Source: Planctomycetota bacterium (GTDB lineage Bacteria > Planctomycetota > J058 > JAJDCP01). Taken from it: DNA of 64,000 bases. Where the stretch lies: positions 186,001 through 250,000 of the forward strand of contig JAJDCP010000011.1 of NCBI GenBank assembly GCA_029260765.1, in the 5' to 3' direction. Both the position numbers and the translations under genes were made by a program. This document shows, piece after piece, positions 1-7,859 of the stretch (its first letter is position 1; every line of letters starts with the position of its first letter). Below the pieces are notes generated by a model. That model ran no database searches and had not been told where the DNA came from. It was given only the letters and a program-made list of their open reading frames with translations.

Positions 1-1145
1 TCGAGGGGCAAGGCGGCGCCGGCCCCACAGTCGAGCTTGAACCCGTCCGCGTCATGCAGGCCGCGACCCGAGAAGTAGAACACCACCCGGTCTCGCTTGA
101 GGGTCTTGGTACCCTGCAGCGCTTCAACTGCTTTGAGGATGGCCTCACGGCTCGCGCCTGATCCTGTCAACACGGTGCGGGAGCTCACGCCTTCCCCGCT
201 GTGCTCAGCCAGGAACGCCTCTACGGCCTGCGCGTCCCTGTCCGCATTCTCGGCGCCCTCACCCGGCACCCCTACGATCACCGCGTGCGTGCGCGCAGAG
301 TCATCGCTGCCCTCCTCGAAAGGAATGCGCCAGGCGTCCCCCTCAAAGAAGCTCGCAAGCGTGCGGCTCAACCAGTCCAACAGCGCTTGCTCGAACTGCA
401 GCTCAGCATAAGGGAAGAGCTGGTCGTACACCTGCAGCCAATTCTCTGACTCGAAAGCACTCGGCGCACGGAACAGGCCGAGCACCAGCCAGCCATGCAT
501 GAACTCGTTCAACCATTCTTCGTGGCTGGCCTCGAAGGTCTCTGCGAACAAGGTCGTCTGGGTGCGGACCTCGAGCAACTCGACATGGGCTGCGAGGTCG
601 ACGGCAAAGCTCTCGTCGGGAACCCACCAGGCAAACGGCGGGCTCCAGATGAAGTAGTTGAACATGTTGAGCCACCAGACCAGCCCCGCAGTGCCCACGT
701 AACGCACACGGCTGTCATCCAGCCGGACCTTCATCAACATGCGCGCGCCCGCCTCGTCGGCGATCTGATAGAAATCGCGCAGCTCATCACCGGTCTCGAG
801 CCGCACCACGCCTTCCTCGAAGATCTTCGACCAACGCAGGCTCTCTTCGAGGTTGGCCTGCAGCTGTTTCAGATCTGCGCGCACTCGAAAGCTCGGGCCG
901 AAGGCCTCGCCAGCTCCTACTTGCGACGAATCAGGCGGGGACGCGAAGCTCTGCAGCGTATCGGCAGCGACGCCGCGCAGATCTGGAATGAAGCCGAGCT
1001 CGATCGGCTCGAGCGCCAAACGGAACTGGATCGGATTCCTGCCGAAGTCACTCGTTCCCTCGCGCAGCCGCCGGGGCGGCGATACGGAGCATCCGGCGGC
1101 GAGCAGCAACCCCGCTATGCCGACAATCCACCTTCGTCCAGACAT
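1..1145 (-). CDS. Caspase-like (peptidase C14-type) lipoprotein, 3' end cut by window edge
   Basis: I read an open frame from an ATG at 1145 to the left edge (381 residues so far). GGAGG stands about six bases before the ATG. The N-terminus is a lipoprotein signal with lipobox LLAAGC (Cys19), so the protein is probably membrane-anchored outside the cytoplasm. Residues about 60-290 are not recognised. From about residue 300 there is a caspase-type core: strand THAVIVGVPG, a helix with NADRDAQAVEAFL, a TREAIL-like helix, then strand VVFYFSGRGLHDADG. In C14 peptidases this last motif is SGHG, whose His is catalytic; here the codon is CGC (Arg), and a His follows three residues later. The catalytic Cys region lies beyond the window. 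It follows the double kinase gene by 13 bases and is probably co-transcribed. The family call is fairly sure; activity is not. Confidence 0.7.
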   Translation of the reverse strand, partial: MSGRRWIVGIAGLLLAAGCSVSPPRRLREGTSDFGRNPIQFRLALEPIELGFIPDLRGVAADTLQSFASPPDSSQVGAGEAFGPSFRVRADLKQLQANLEESLRWSKIFEEGVVRLETGDELRDFYQIADEAGARMLMKVRLDDSRVRYVGTAGLVWWLNMFNYFIWSPPFAWWVPDESFAVDLAAHVELLEVRTQTTLFAETFEASHEEWLNEFMHGWLVLGLFRAPSAFESENWLQVYDQLFPYAELQFEQALLDWLSRTLASFFEGDAWRIPFEEGSDDSARTHAVIVGVPGEGAENADRDAQAVEAFLAEHSGEGVSSRTVLTGSGASREAILKAVEALQGTKTLKRDRVVFYFSGRGLHDADGFKLDCGAGAALPL

Positions 1146-1158
1146 GCCTGCCTCCGCT

Positions 1159-4100
1159 TCAGGGTCCATCCAAAGCACAACGGAACCCCACACTGGGATC
1201 TTTCTCGCCCGGCAGAACGGGGAACCGGAACGCGAGCTTGAGCTCGACGTCGAGCGCCGAGCTGAAGCTGCCGCCCCGAACAACCCGGCCCTTGCCCAAC
1301 TTGGGGTGGTTCGAGCTGCCCCCCGGATAGGGCTCAAAGATGTCGGCCGTCCACTCGGCGGCGTTTCCGGACATGTCCGCGAGACCGAAGTAGCTGTCTC
1401 CCTCAGGGAGGCTGCCCACGTCGACCGGCGTATCTGCGTTGAAGCGGCAGCGGACGGCATCCCAGCTGTCCCCCCAGGGAAAAGCGAAGCGCTGCGGACC
1501 GCGTGCCGCCAACTCCCACTCTGCCTCGCTGGGCAGGCGCTTGCCCGCCCAGCTTGCATACGCCTGCGCATCGAGCCACGACACGCCTGTCACGGGCCAG
1601 CGTGCATGATCGAGCTGCGCTTCCCAGCCGGCTGGCGTGTGACGGTAGCCTTCCGGCTCGCTCGGGTGGCAAAAGCCCAGCACGCGGTGATCGTTGCCGG
1701 CCTCCGGATCGATGATCACGGCCATGAACAGGTTGTATTGCTCGACCGTGGTTTCCTGAGGATCGATGCGGAATCCGGCGATGGCGACCCGCTGTGGGGG
1801 CTTTGCAACGGGCATCCGATCATCTCCCATCTCATAGCCATCGAAGCTCGGTATGGCGACCATGTCTGCGCGGCTCTGCTCGAAACGCGCCACTTCGGCG
1901 AGCAGCCCACTGATCGCCGCCCGCTGAGACGGCAGGCCGAATGCCTTTGCACGTTGCGCTCTCTCGCGTGCCTCGGACAGCTGCCGCGACGCAAGCGCTT
2001 CTCGAGCCCCAACCAACAGACTGTCTGCTGCGGTGCTCCGTCGCTGCCTCCAGGTCTCCATGGTTTGCTGGCAGTCTTTCCAGCTCTCCGTCTGCTCGAA
2101 GGCACGGTCGAAGCCCTGAAGTCCGGCGACAGCCTCGTCATAGTACTCCGGCATACGCGGGTCGAGCCCGGCAACGGCCTCTTCCACCTCGAGCTGCAGC
2201 CTGGCCAGGCGCGTGGATGCCGCAGCATGGAACATGGCCTGCAACGCAGACGCTCGGCTAGCGGCATCGTTGGCGCCCTGGGTCCCCTGGAAATCTGCGC
2301 GCTCCGCGATGCCCTTGAAGCGCGCGATGTAGCCCAGAAATGCCCGGGGGTCCCGCTCCAGCTCCGCCGCGAGATCTGCGGGCAGGTCGCTCTCCGCTGC
2401 GTCGAAGGCAATGCGGGCGGGCCCCGCGCCGGGATCGGCGGTGGCCAACTCGGAGACCTTGGCCAACTGGGCCCGTACTTCGGGGATCAGGCTGGGAACA
2501 CCAGGGTCGACGCGGGCGAGGATCGCATTCAGCGAATCGAGGGCGACGATCAGGTTCTCTGTCTCATACCAGCCAGGCAGGGCTTCCTGCATGCTACGCC
2601 AGTCGCGTTGCAGGGTCTCCACGTGCTGCTCGGCTTGCGCGAGCATCGTCCGCAGGGCGCCGGAGTCGGCCCCGATGCCTCCATCGAGGGCGGCGGCCAG
2701 GCTCTGCGCCGCGGGCTCCCAGGAACCCTCGGCGAACAGTCGGCTGCCTGCAGAGGCGGCTTCCCGCACCTGGGCCAGGTGCGCCAGGCTCTGCTTCCAA
2801 GCACCCGCCTCAGACAGATACAAGCCCAGACTGTCCCGTTGTCCCACGCTCCCCAGCGAGTCGGCCTTCTGCAACTCTGCGATCGAGTACAGCAGGTTCT
2901 GCACACCTGCCGCGGCGGCCGCAGGGTCTCCAAGCAGGGACCGTTGCCGAAGGGTCACCCGGATACTGTCCATGCTGCTCTGGATCGCCCGGTAGTTGCC
3001 CTGGAAGCGCTGCAGGTTGAGCGCCTCGCGACTCTCGCCTCGCGGCCCCAGCGTCAATCCCAGCACCACGGCCAGGGCCAGCAGGGCAACCAACAGCACG
3101 ATGAAGGGCGCGCGTTTCGTCGGCTCAAAGGCTCGTTTTCCCAGCTTGACCTGGCGGGCCAGCTCGGGAATGTCCAGACTACCGTCGAGCTGCGCGTCGA
3201 GGGCCTCGATGATCTCCTGCATGGTCTGGTACCGATGCTCGGGGTTCTTGAGCAACATCTTCTCGACGATCAGCGACAGGCCTTTGGGAATGGAACCGTT
3301 GCGCTCATGCGGAGGCTTGGGCAACACATGGCCGTGCTGGTAGATCACCGCCTGCGGCGTATCGCCGGTGAAGGGCCGCGCACCCGTCAACGCATAGTAG
3401 AAGGTCGCTCCCAATGAGTAGATGTCGCTGCGCGGGTCGACATCCCCGCCCGCGCCCTGCTCAGGGGACATGTAGTAGGGCGAGCCCACCACCTGCTGCG
3501 CCGTCAGCTCACTCTGCTCGGTGTAGAAGCGCGCCAGGCCGAAGTCGGCAACCTTGGCGACACCTGAGCCGTGCTGGGCCTCGTCGCCGCTGATCAGGAT
3601 GTTCTGAGGTTTGATGTCACGATGGACGATGCCCTTCTCGTGGGCGACCTGCAGACCCAGGGCCGCCTGGCGCACATAGTCGCGCGCCGGCTCAACGGGC
3701 AGCAAGCCCTCTTCGGCTACACGGTCTGCGAGGCTTTTACCGGTCAGCAGCTCCATCACCATGTAGTGCACCGAAGCATTGCGGACCTCGGCCTGGTCCC
3801 ACTCGAAGACTTCGACCACGTGCGGGCTGTCCAGCTGGCTGGTGGCCTTCCACTCCTGATGGAAGCGCATCAGATGGGTGACATCCGAGAGCGTGTGGGC
3901 GGCCAAGATCTTGACCGCCACCCGTTGGCCCTGCTTCTCGGCCTCGTACACAATGCCGACACCGCCACGCCCCAGCTCATGCGCGATGCGCCAGCTTCCG
4001 ACCATGTCCCCGGGCTCGAGCTCGACACTGTAGGCCGGCAGCTCGTTGAAGTGGGTGACCCCAGCGTCGCCCAGATTCTTGATGGACTCGAGCGCTTCCA

Positions 4101-5613
4101 GGGCCGCGCTGGCCGAGGCATAGCGCTTGTCGGGGTATTTGGCCAGCAGACGGGCGACAAAGTCCGCCAGCTCTGCGGAGACCTTGTCGTTGTACTCCGC
4201 CAGATTCGGTGGCTCGAGACCGACATGCTGGTGCAGAATCGTGCGCGGGTCCGAGCCCATGAACGGCGGCCGGCCGGCCAACATGTGGAACAGCATGGCG
4301 CCGAAAGAATACAGATCACTGCGCGGCCCCACAGTCTTCGCATCGTTGATCTGCTCAGGGGACATGTAATGGGGCGTGCCCATAGCCGTGCCTGTAACGG
4401 TCAAGGCCAGGCTTTCATTGCCCGAACGCCGTGCCAGACCGAAGTCGGCCACTTTCACACTGCCGTCGTGGCCGAGCAGGATGTTGTCGGGCTTCAAGTC
4501 ACGGTGGATCACGCCCGCCACACATTCGTGGGCGGCCTGCAGGCCCTGTAGCACCTTGGCGGCGATGTCGAGCGCCTCCTCGACCTCGAGCCGTTTTTTG
4601 CGCTGGATCAGCTGTTTGAGCGTCTCGCCATCGACGAACTCCAAGGCCATGTAGGTGGGGTTGGCACGCTGGAAGTCGAGGCAGCGGATGACATGGTCGC
4701 TGCTGATGGCCTGGGCAGACTTGGCCTCGCGCTCGAAGCGGTCGATGAAGCTGCCGTCCTGCGCCGCCCCGGGCAGGATCACTTTGATGGCCGCCAGCCG
4801 GTCTTCCTGCTCGTGGCGCCCCCGGTAGACCGCTCCCATGCCCCCACGCCCGAGCAGCCTCTCCAACTTCCAGGGGCCCAAGCGGCTGCCCACCAACGGA
4901 TCGGGGGTCGACGACTTCGCCACCCGCCGGGCACGCTGGCTCGGCCGAGTTGCCGAGGCCCCCGCCAGGGTCTCGGCGCCCGAGCCAGGAGGCACGTCGA
5001 GGAAGGTGCTCATCTGCTCGAGCGGCACATCCATGAAGGTCTCGGAGTTGTGCCGGTCGTCCGTCGCGGGCGCTGCCAGACCGGGGAAGTTCCCGATGAT
5101 CGAGAAGGCCTCTCCAGCCTGCTCGTAGCTCTCTGCCGACTTGAGCGCTGCGCCACAATGAGGGCAGGGCAACGGCAATTCGGACGGTGCGGGCGGCGGG
5201 ACCTGCAGCTCGTAACGCTCGGCACAGGTCTGCGCCTCACAGGTGTAGGCAGCCAGCTCCCGTTGACGTGCCTGTTCAGCGAGCTGGCTGCGCGACACAT
5301 AGCCGCGCTCGAACAAGCCGTGCAACAACGAGGTGTAGAAACCCTGCTGGCGCTTCGTACGGCAGATGTCGAGCGCCGCGCTCAGGTCGTTGCGGCGCAA
5401 CAAACCGCGCATCACCAGCCGGTCGGCCAGCAAACGCTCCTCGAGCTTCCATTGGGCATAGATGCGCTTGAATTGCATCGGCGAGAGAAAGCCGCGTTCG
5501 ACCAGCAATGCCGACGGATCACGCTGTTGGCCCGCGGTGGCCTGCACCTGCTCCCACTGGCTGGAGGTGATGAAACCCCGCTGCAGGGCCAGTTCGCCAA
5601 TGGTCTGGTCCAC
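1159..5613 (-). CDS. Transmembrane protein with two Ser/Thr kinase domains and a C-terminal FGE-sulfatase domain
   Basis: This is a 1484-residue Hanks-type kinase. I chose the GTG at 5613, with GAGGA upstream; a longer frame exists but its N-terminus is not protein-like. Residues 1-200 hold ALQRGF/LVERGFLSPMQF-type repeats and a Cys cluster ending in CPHC. Kinase 1 (about 246-515) has GRGGMGAVY, AAIK, HRDLKPDN and DFG. Kinase 2 (about 535-800) has GRGGVGIVY, VAVK, HRDIKPQN and DFG, so both look active. One membrane helix follows (about 838-858), then an Ala/Leu/Glu-rich stretch, then a formylglycine-generating-enzyme fold (about 1249-1484) with EWELAARG, FPWG, DMSGNAAEW and RVVRGGSF. FGE-fold modules on kinases are usually non-catalytic sensory or binding domains; that role is inferred. 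The topology puts the kinases inside and the FGE domain outside. The caspase-like lipoprotein lies directly downstream. Confidence 0.9.
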   Translation of the reverse strand: MDQTIGELALQRGFITSSQWEQVQATAGQQRDPSALLVERGFLSPMQFKRIYAQWKLEERLLADRLVMRGLLRRNDLSAALDICRTKRQQGFYTSLLHGLFERGYVSRSQLAEQARQRELAAYTCEAQTCAERYELQVPPPAPSELPLPCPHCGAALKSAESYEQAGEAFSIIGNFPGLAAPATDDRHNSETFMDVPLEQMSTFLDVPPGSGAETLAGASATRPSQRARRVAKSSTPDPLVGSRLGPWKLERLLGRGGMGAVYRGRHEQEDRLAAIKVILPGAAQDGSFIDRFEREAKSAQAISSDHVIRCLDFQRANPTYMALEFVDGETLKQLIQRKKRLEVEEALDIAAKVLQGLQAAHECVAGVIHRDLKPDNILLGHDGSVKVADFGLARRSGNESLALTVTGTAMGTPHYMSPEQINDAKTVGPRSDLYSFGAMLFHMLAGRPPFMGSDPRTILHQHVGLEPPNLAEYNDKVSAELADFVARLLAKYPDKRYASASAALEALESIKNLGDAGVTHFNELPAYSVELEPGDMVGSWRIAHELGRGGVGIVYEAEKQGQRVAVKILAAHTLSDVTHLMRFHQEWKATSQLDSPHVVEVFEWDQAEVRNASVHYMVMELLTGKSLADRVAEEGLLPVEPARDYVRQAALGLQVAHEKGIVHRDIKPQNILISGDEAQHGSGVAKVADFGLARFYTEQSELTAQQVVGSPYYMSPEQGAGGDVDPRSDIYSLGATFYYALTGARPFTGDTPQAVIYQHGHVLPKPPHERNGSIPKGLSLIVEKMLLKNPEHRYQTMQEIIEALDAQLDGSLDIPELARQVKLGKRAFEPTKRAPFIVLLVALLALAVVLGLTLGPRGESREALNLQRFQGNYRAIQSSMDSIRVTLRQRSLLGDPAAAAAGVQNLLYSIAELQKADSLGSVGQRDSLGLYLSEAGAWKQSLAHLAQVREAASAGSRLFAEGSWEPAAQSLAAALDGGIGADSGALRTMLAQAEQHVETLQRDWRSMQEALPGWYETENLIVALDSLNAILARVDPGVPSLIPEVRAQLAKVSELATADPGAGPARIAFDAAESDLPADLAAELERDPRAFLGYIARFKGIAERADFQGTQGANDAASRASALQAMFHAAASTRLARLQLEVEEAVAGLDPRMPEYYDEAVAGLQGFDRAFEQTESWKDCQQTMETWRQRRSTAADSLLVGAREALASRQLSEARERAQRAKAFGLPSQRAAISGLLAEVARFEQSRADMVAIPSFDGYEMGDDRMPVAKPPQRVAIAGFRIDPQETTVEQYNLFMAVIIDPEAGNDHRVLGFCHPSEPEGYRHTPAGWEAQLDHARWPVTGVSWLDAQAYASWAGKRLPSEAEWELAARGPQRFAFPWGDSWDAVRCRFNADTPVDVGSLPEGDSYFGLADMSGNAAEWTADIFEPYPGGSSNHPKLGKGRVVRGGSFSSALDVELKLAFRFPVLPGEKDPSVGFRCALDGP

Positions 5614-5782
5614 ACTCGTTCCTCGCCCTGACCCTGTGGCGGGGCCACCTCCACAGAGGAGTGGTGCCGCACCGCCGGAACTCTCAGGGCAGGAACCTAT
5701 TGTGGAGCAGGCACATCCCTTTCGCAAGCCGAGGTTCGATTCTTACGGGGTGCAAGCGACGGCCCGCCGGATGCTAGCAGGG

Positions 5783-6871
5783 CTAGGGACGGGGCAGCCG
5801 AGCCAAGCCGTTGTAGCGGAGGCTTCCCAGGTAGAGATGCCCCTCCCAGACACAGGCGCTGGTCAACGGCGAGTAGGACTGCGGGCGCGCATCCTGCAGG
5901 TTGTGGACCACTCTTCCCTGGGAGTCCAGCCCCAGGACCCAGGCGTGGCGGGCAGCTTCGGGCCACAGGAACTTGGGCAACCGCACGAGCAGCTTGCGCA
6001 GGAAAGGATAGGGAGCGAGCGCGTCCGCGGCAGCATTGCGGGGAGCGACCAGCGCCAACCAGAAAATGCCATCGGGACCTGCGGTGATGTTGTCGGGGAA
6101 GCCTGGCAGGTTGTCGATGAACGTGTCGACGCGCCCTTTGTCAGGCCCGGTAAGCCAGAGACGGCGCACACGGTAGGCACCGGTCTCGTTGACCAGCACA
6201 AAGGACTGGTCGGGGCTGACCGCCACCCCGTTGGCGAAGTAGAGGCTGTCCAAGACCACCCGACTCTCGCCACTGGTCGGATCGTACGCGAGCAGGCGCC
6301 CGCTGGGACGGTGCTCGAGCAGGTCCAGACGCGGCTCTTCGACGCCGTGGCGGCTGCTCGCGTCGCTGAAGTAGATGGTCCCGTCCGCGGCGATGTCGAG
6401 GTCGTCGGCAAACCCCAGGGGCACGCCGTCGACCTGCTCGCACAGCACCTGCAGGCCGCCTTCAGGATCGAAACACAGCAGGCCGCGGTATGCGTCGGCC
6501 ACAATCAGCCGGCCCTGCGCGTCCCACGCCATTCCCAAAGGCCGCCCTCCGGTGTCGACCACCAGCTCGGGGTCGGCGTCTAGCGACGCCAGGCGCACGA
6601 TGCGGCCGTCGGCCAGGCCCGTGAAGATCACGCCCGCGCTGTCGAGCAGCACCACTTCCGGGCCGGGGAGCTTGCCCAGGCCAAACAACTCGACCTCGGC
6701 CAGCCTTGTGTCCGGCGCGTAGGGGCCTTCGAGCGCTGGCGGAGTCGGTGCTTGCCAGGCCACCGGCTCAATAGGAACCGGCCACAGGCAGAGATAGGCG
6801 GCCAACACGAGACAGCCGAAGAGCAGCCAACGTGGCCACACACGGCGCCGAGCCTTGTCAGTGGATGTCAT
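5783..6871 (-). CDS. SMP-30/strictosidine-synthase-like beta-propeller, membrane-anchored
   Basis: This 362-residue protein starts at the ATG at 6871, eight bases past the stop of the MerC-like gene, which suggests an operon. An N-terminal membrane helix (WLLFGCLVLAAYLCLW) is followed by a six-bladed-propeller pattern. GRPLGMAWDAQGRLIVADAYRG, GFADDLDIAADGTIYFSDAS, FANGVAVSPDQSFVLVNE and GFPDNITAGPDGIFWLAL are typical of the strictosidine synthase/adipocyte plasma-membrane-associated protein branch of SMP-30/gluconolactonase proteins. The family includes lactonases and arylesterases that bind a metal ion; the substrate here cannot be read from the sequence. It probably faces the periplasm. The pairing with a MerC-like membrane protein is unexplained. 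Confidence 0.8.
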   Translation of the reverse strand: MTSTDKARRRVWPRWLLFGCLVLAAYLCLWPVPIEPVAWQAPTPPALEGPYAPDTRLAEVELFGLGKLPGPEVVLLDSAGVIFTGLADGRIVRLASLDADPELVVDTGGRPLGMAWDAQGRLIVADAYRGLLCFDPEGGLQVLCEQVDGVPLGFADDLDIAADGTIYFSDASSRHGVEEPRLDLLEHRPSGRLLAYDPTSGESRVVLDSLYFANGVAVSPDQSFVLVNETGAYRVRRLWLTGPDKGRVDTFIDNLPGFPDNITAGPDGIFWLALVAPRNAAADALAPYPFLRKLLVRLPKFLWPEAARHAWVLGLDSQGRVVHNLQDARPQSYSPLTSACVWEGHLYLGSLRYNGLARLPRP

Positions 6872-6879
6872 GAGGTCTC

Positions 6880-7332
6880 TCAGGCGGCGACGTGGATGGG
6901 GGCCGTGGCCTTGTGCGCGTGCTCGCAGCAAGGTGCGCTGCGGAAGTTCCAGAGATGGGCGGCAGCGAGCACAAGCCCGCCCGTTATGCTGAGCAGCATA
7001 CCGAGCCAGTTGGCATCGAACACCACTCCCATCGCGAGCAGCCCCAGACCGAGCAGGCCGAGGACCAGAATCGCCGAGCGGCCATGACGGGCACGTCCGC
7101 GCACCAGCCCGACCAGACCGACGGGAACGGCTGCCAGCAGAAAGACCACATGGGCGACAGGAAACGAGCCCGTGTGTTCGTGCTCATGCTCGAAGGCATG
7201 CCCGAGACCGGGCATCGCCACAGCCAGGGCCGGAAGCGCGAGGCAGTGGACCAGACACAGGCCCGAGGCCAGCATGCCCAGGCCGTCGACGGAGAGCCAG
7301 AGACGTTTCGAGCGCGGTGTCGCGGGATGCAT
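6880..7332 (-). CDS. MerC-family membrane protein
   Basis: A 150-residue membrane protein with four predicted helices. It starts at ATG 7332 behind a strong AGGAGG. Near the N-terminus it carries GLCLVHCLALP, the Cys-x3-Cys region of the MerC family, whose founding members move mercuric ions. His-rich loops (HAFEHEHEH) and the C-terminal CCEHAHK suggest metal binding. MerC-like proteins outside mer operons often belong to metal homeostasis, and no merA, merR or merT is seen here, so mercury specificity should not be assumed. A palindrome just upstream (7355-7370) could be a metal-regulator operator. The SMP-30-like gene follows by eight bases. Confidence 0.75.
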   Translation of the reverse strand: MHPATPRSKRLWLSVDGLGMLASGLCLVHCLALPALAVAMPGLGHAFEHEHEHTGSFPVAHVVFLLAAVPVGLVGLVRGRARHGRSAILVLGLLGLGLLAMGVVFDANWLGMLLSITGGLVLAAAHLWNFRSAPCCEHAHKATAPIHVAA

Positions 7333-7354
7333 CGCAGCTGCCTCCTATTGATTC

Positions 7355-7370
7355 TGATACAATGATATCA
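7355..7370. promoter_or_regulatory. Palindrome upstream of the MerC-like gene, possible operator
   Basis: TGATA-CAATGA-TATCA lies 23 bases before the start codon of the MerC-like gene, in an AT-rich island within GC-rich DNA. The half sites resemble those bound by Fur-family regulators, but the match to a Fur consensus is partial. The role is inferred from position and symmetry alone. Confidence 0.35.
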
Positions 7371-7416
7371 AGAACGCTCCGCCACGCAACCTCCCTGTGC
7401 CCACCCTCGCTTGCGT

Positions 7417-7533
7417 TACTGACCTCAGCATAAGTCTTGCCCCTTTTGTAGGGGAGGGGTTCACCCCCTCCCGCGGGCGGGGGTAAACCCCGCCCCTACA
7501 GGATGAGGTCCTGAACTTATGCTGAGCTCAGTA
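7417..7533. repeat. Nested inverted repeat (MITE-like or long hairpin)
   Basis: The outer arms TACTGACCTCAGCATAAGT (7417-7435) and ACTTATGCTGAGCTCAGTA (7515-7533) match at 18 of 19 positions as an inverted repeat. Inside, TGTAGGGGAGGGGTTCACCC (from 7447) pairs with the region ending at 7500 (CGCCCCTACA). The whole 117-base segment can therefore fold into one long hairpin. It sits between divergent genes and is unlike ordinary terminators. It could be a non-autonomous mobile element or a REP-like dispersed repeat. No clear target-site duplication is visible. Confidence 0.6.
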
Positions 7534-7573
7534 TGTGGTAGAATCCTGCCACTCAAGGCAGTAGGGGAATGTG

Positions 7574-7852
7574 ATGTCAGTGATGGAGATCGTCTTTCTG
7601 GTCGTGATCTCGATCGTATGCGGAGTACTGGGTCAGTGGCTGTCCGGGGTCCGCGTCGGCGGTTTCATCGCCTCAGCGGTGGTCGGCTTTGTCGGCGCCT
7701 GGCTGGGAAAATGGCTGGCGGCCAAGCTCGAGCTGGGGTATCTGCTGCCCGTCACCATCGACGGCAAGGCCTTCCCGATCGTCTGGGCTGTGGTCGGGGC
7801 CGCGCTGCTGACTTTCGTCGTCGGCTTTGTGATGAAGAAGAAGAAACGCTGA
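7574..7852 (+). CDS. GlsB/YeaQ/YmgE-type small membrane protein
   Basis: A 92-residue protein with three hydrophobic helices separated by glycine-rich turns (GVRVGGFIASAVVGFVGAWLG), ending in KKKKR. This is the pattern of the GlsB/YeaQ/YmgE ('transglycosylase-associated') family, often linked to stress but of unknown biochemical role. AGGGGAA precedes the ATG at 7574; a GTG three bases earlier and an ATG at 7583 are alternatives. A polar insert between helices 2 and 3 (KLELGYLLPVTIDGKAFP) makes it slightly longer than minimal members. It lies just after the nested inverted repeat and converges on the kinase gene, with seven bases between the stops. Confidence 0.65.
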   Translation: MSVMEIVFLVVISIVCGVLGQWLSGVRVGGFIASAVVGFVGAWLGKWLAAKLELGYLLPVTIDGKAFPIVWAVVGAALLTFVVGFVMKKKKR

Positions 7853-7859
7853 GCCCTCA

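Noticed and set aside
853..3417. An 854-codon open frame on the plus strand antisense to the double-kinase gene
   Set aside because: It mirrors the high third-position GC of the kinase gene, has no ribosome site and no recognisable domain. The minus-strand frame has clear kinase and FGE motifs.
6880..7332. A mercury-resistance operon
   Set aside because: Only a MerC-like protein is present; no merR, merT, merP or merA. A general metal role fits better.
7417..7533. A CRISPR or insertion-sequence end
   Set aside because: There is a single palindromic unit without spacers, and no transposase gene or target duplication nearby.
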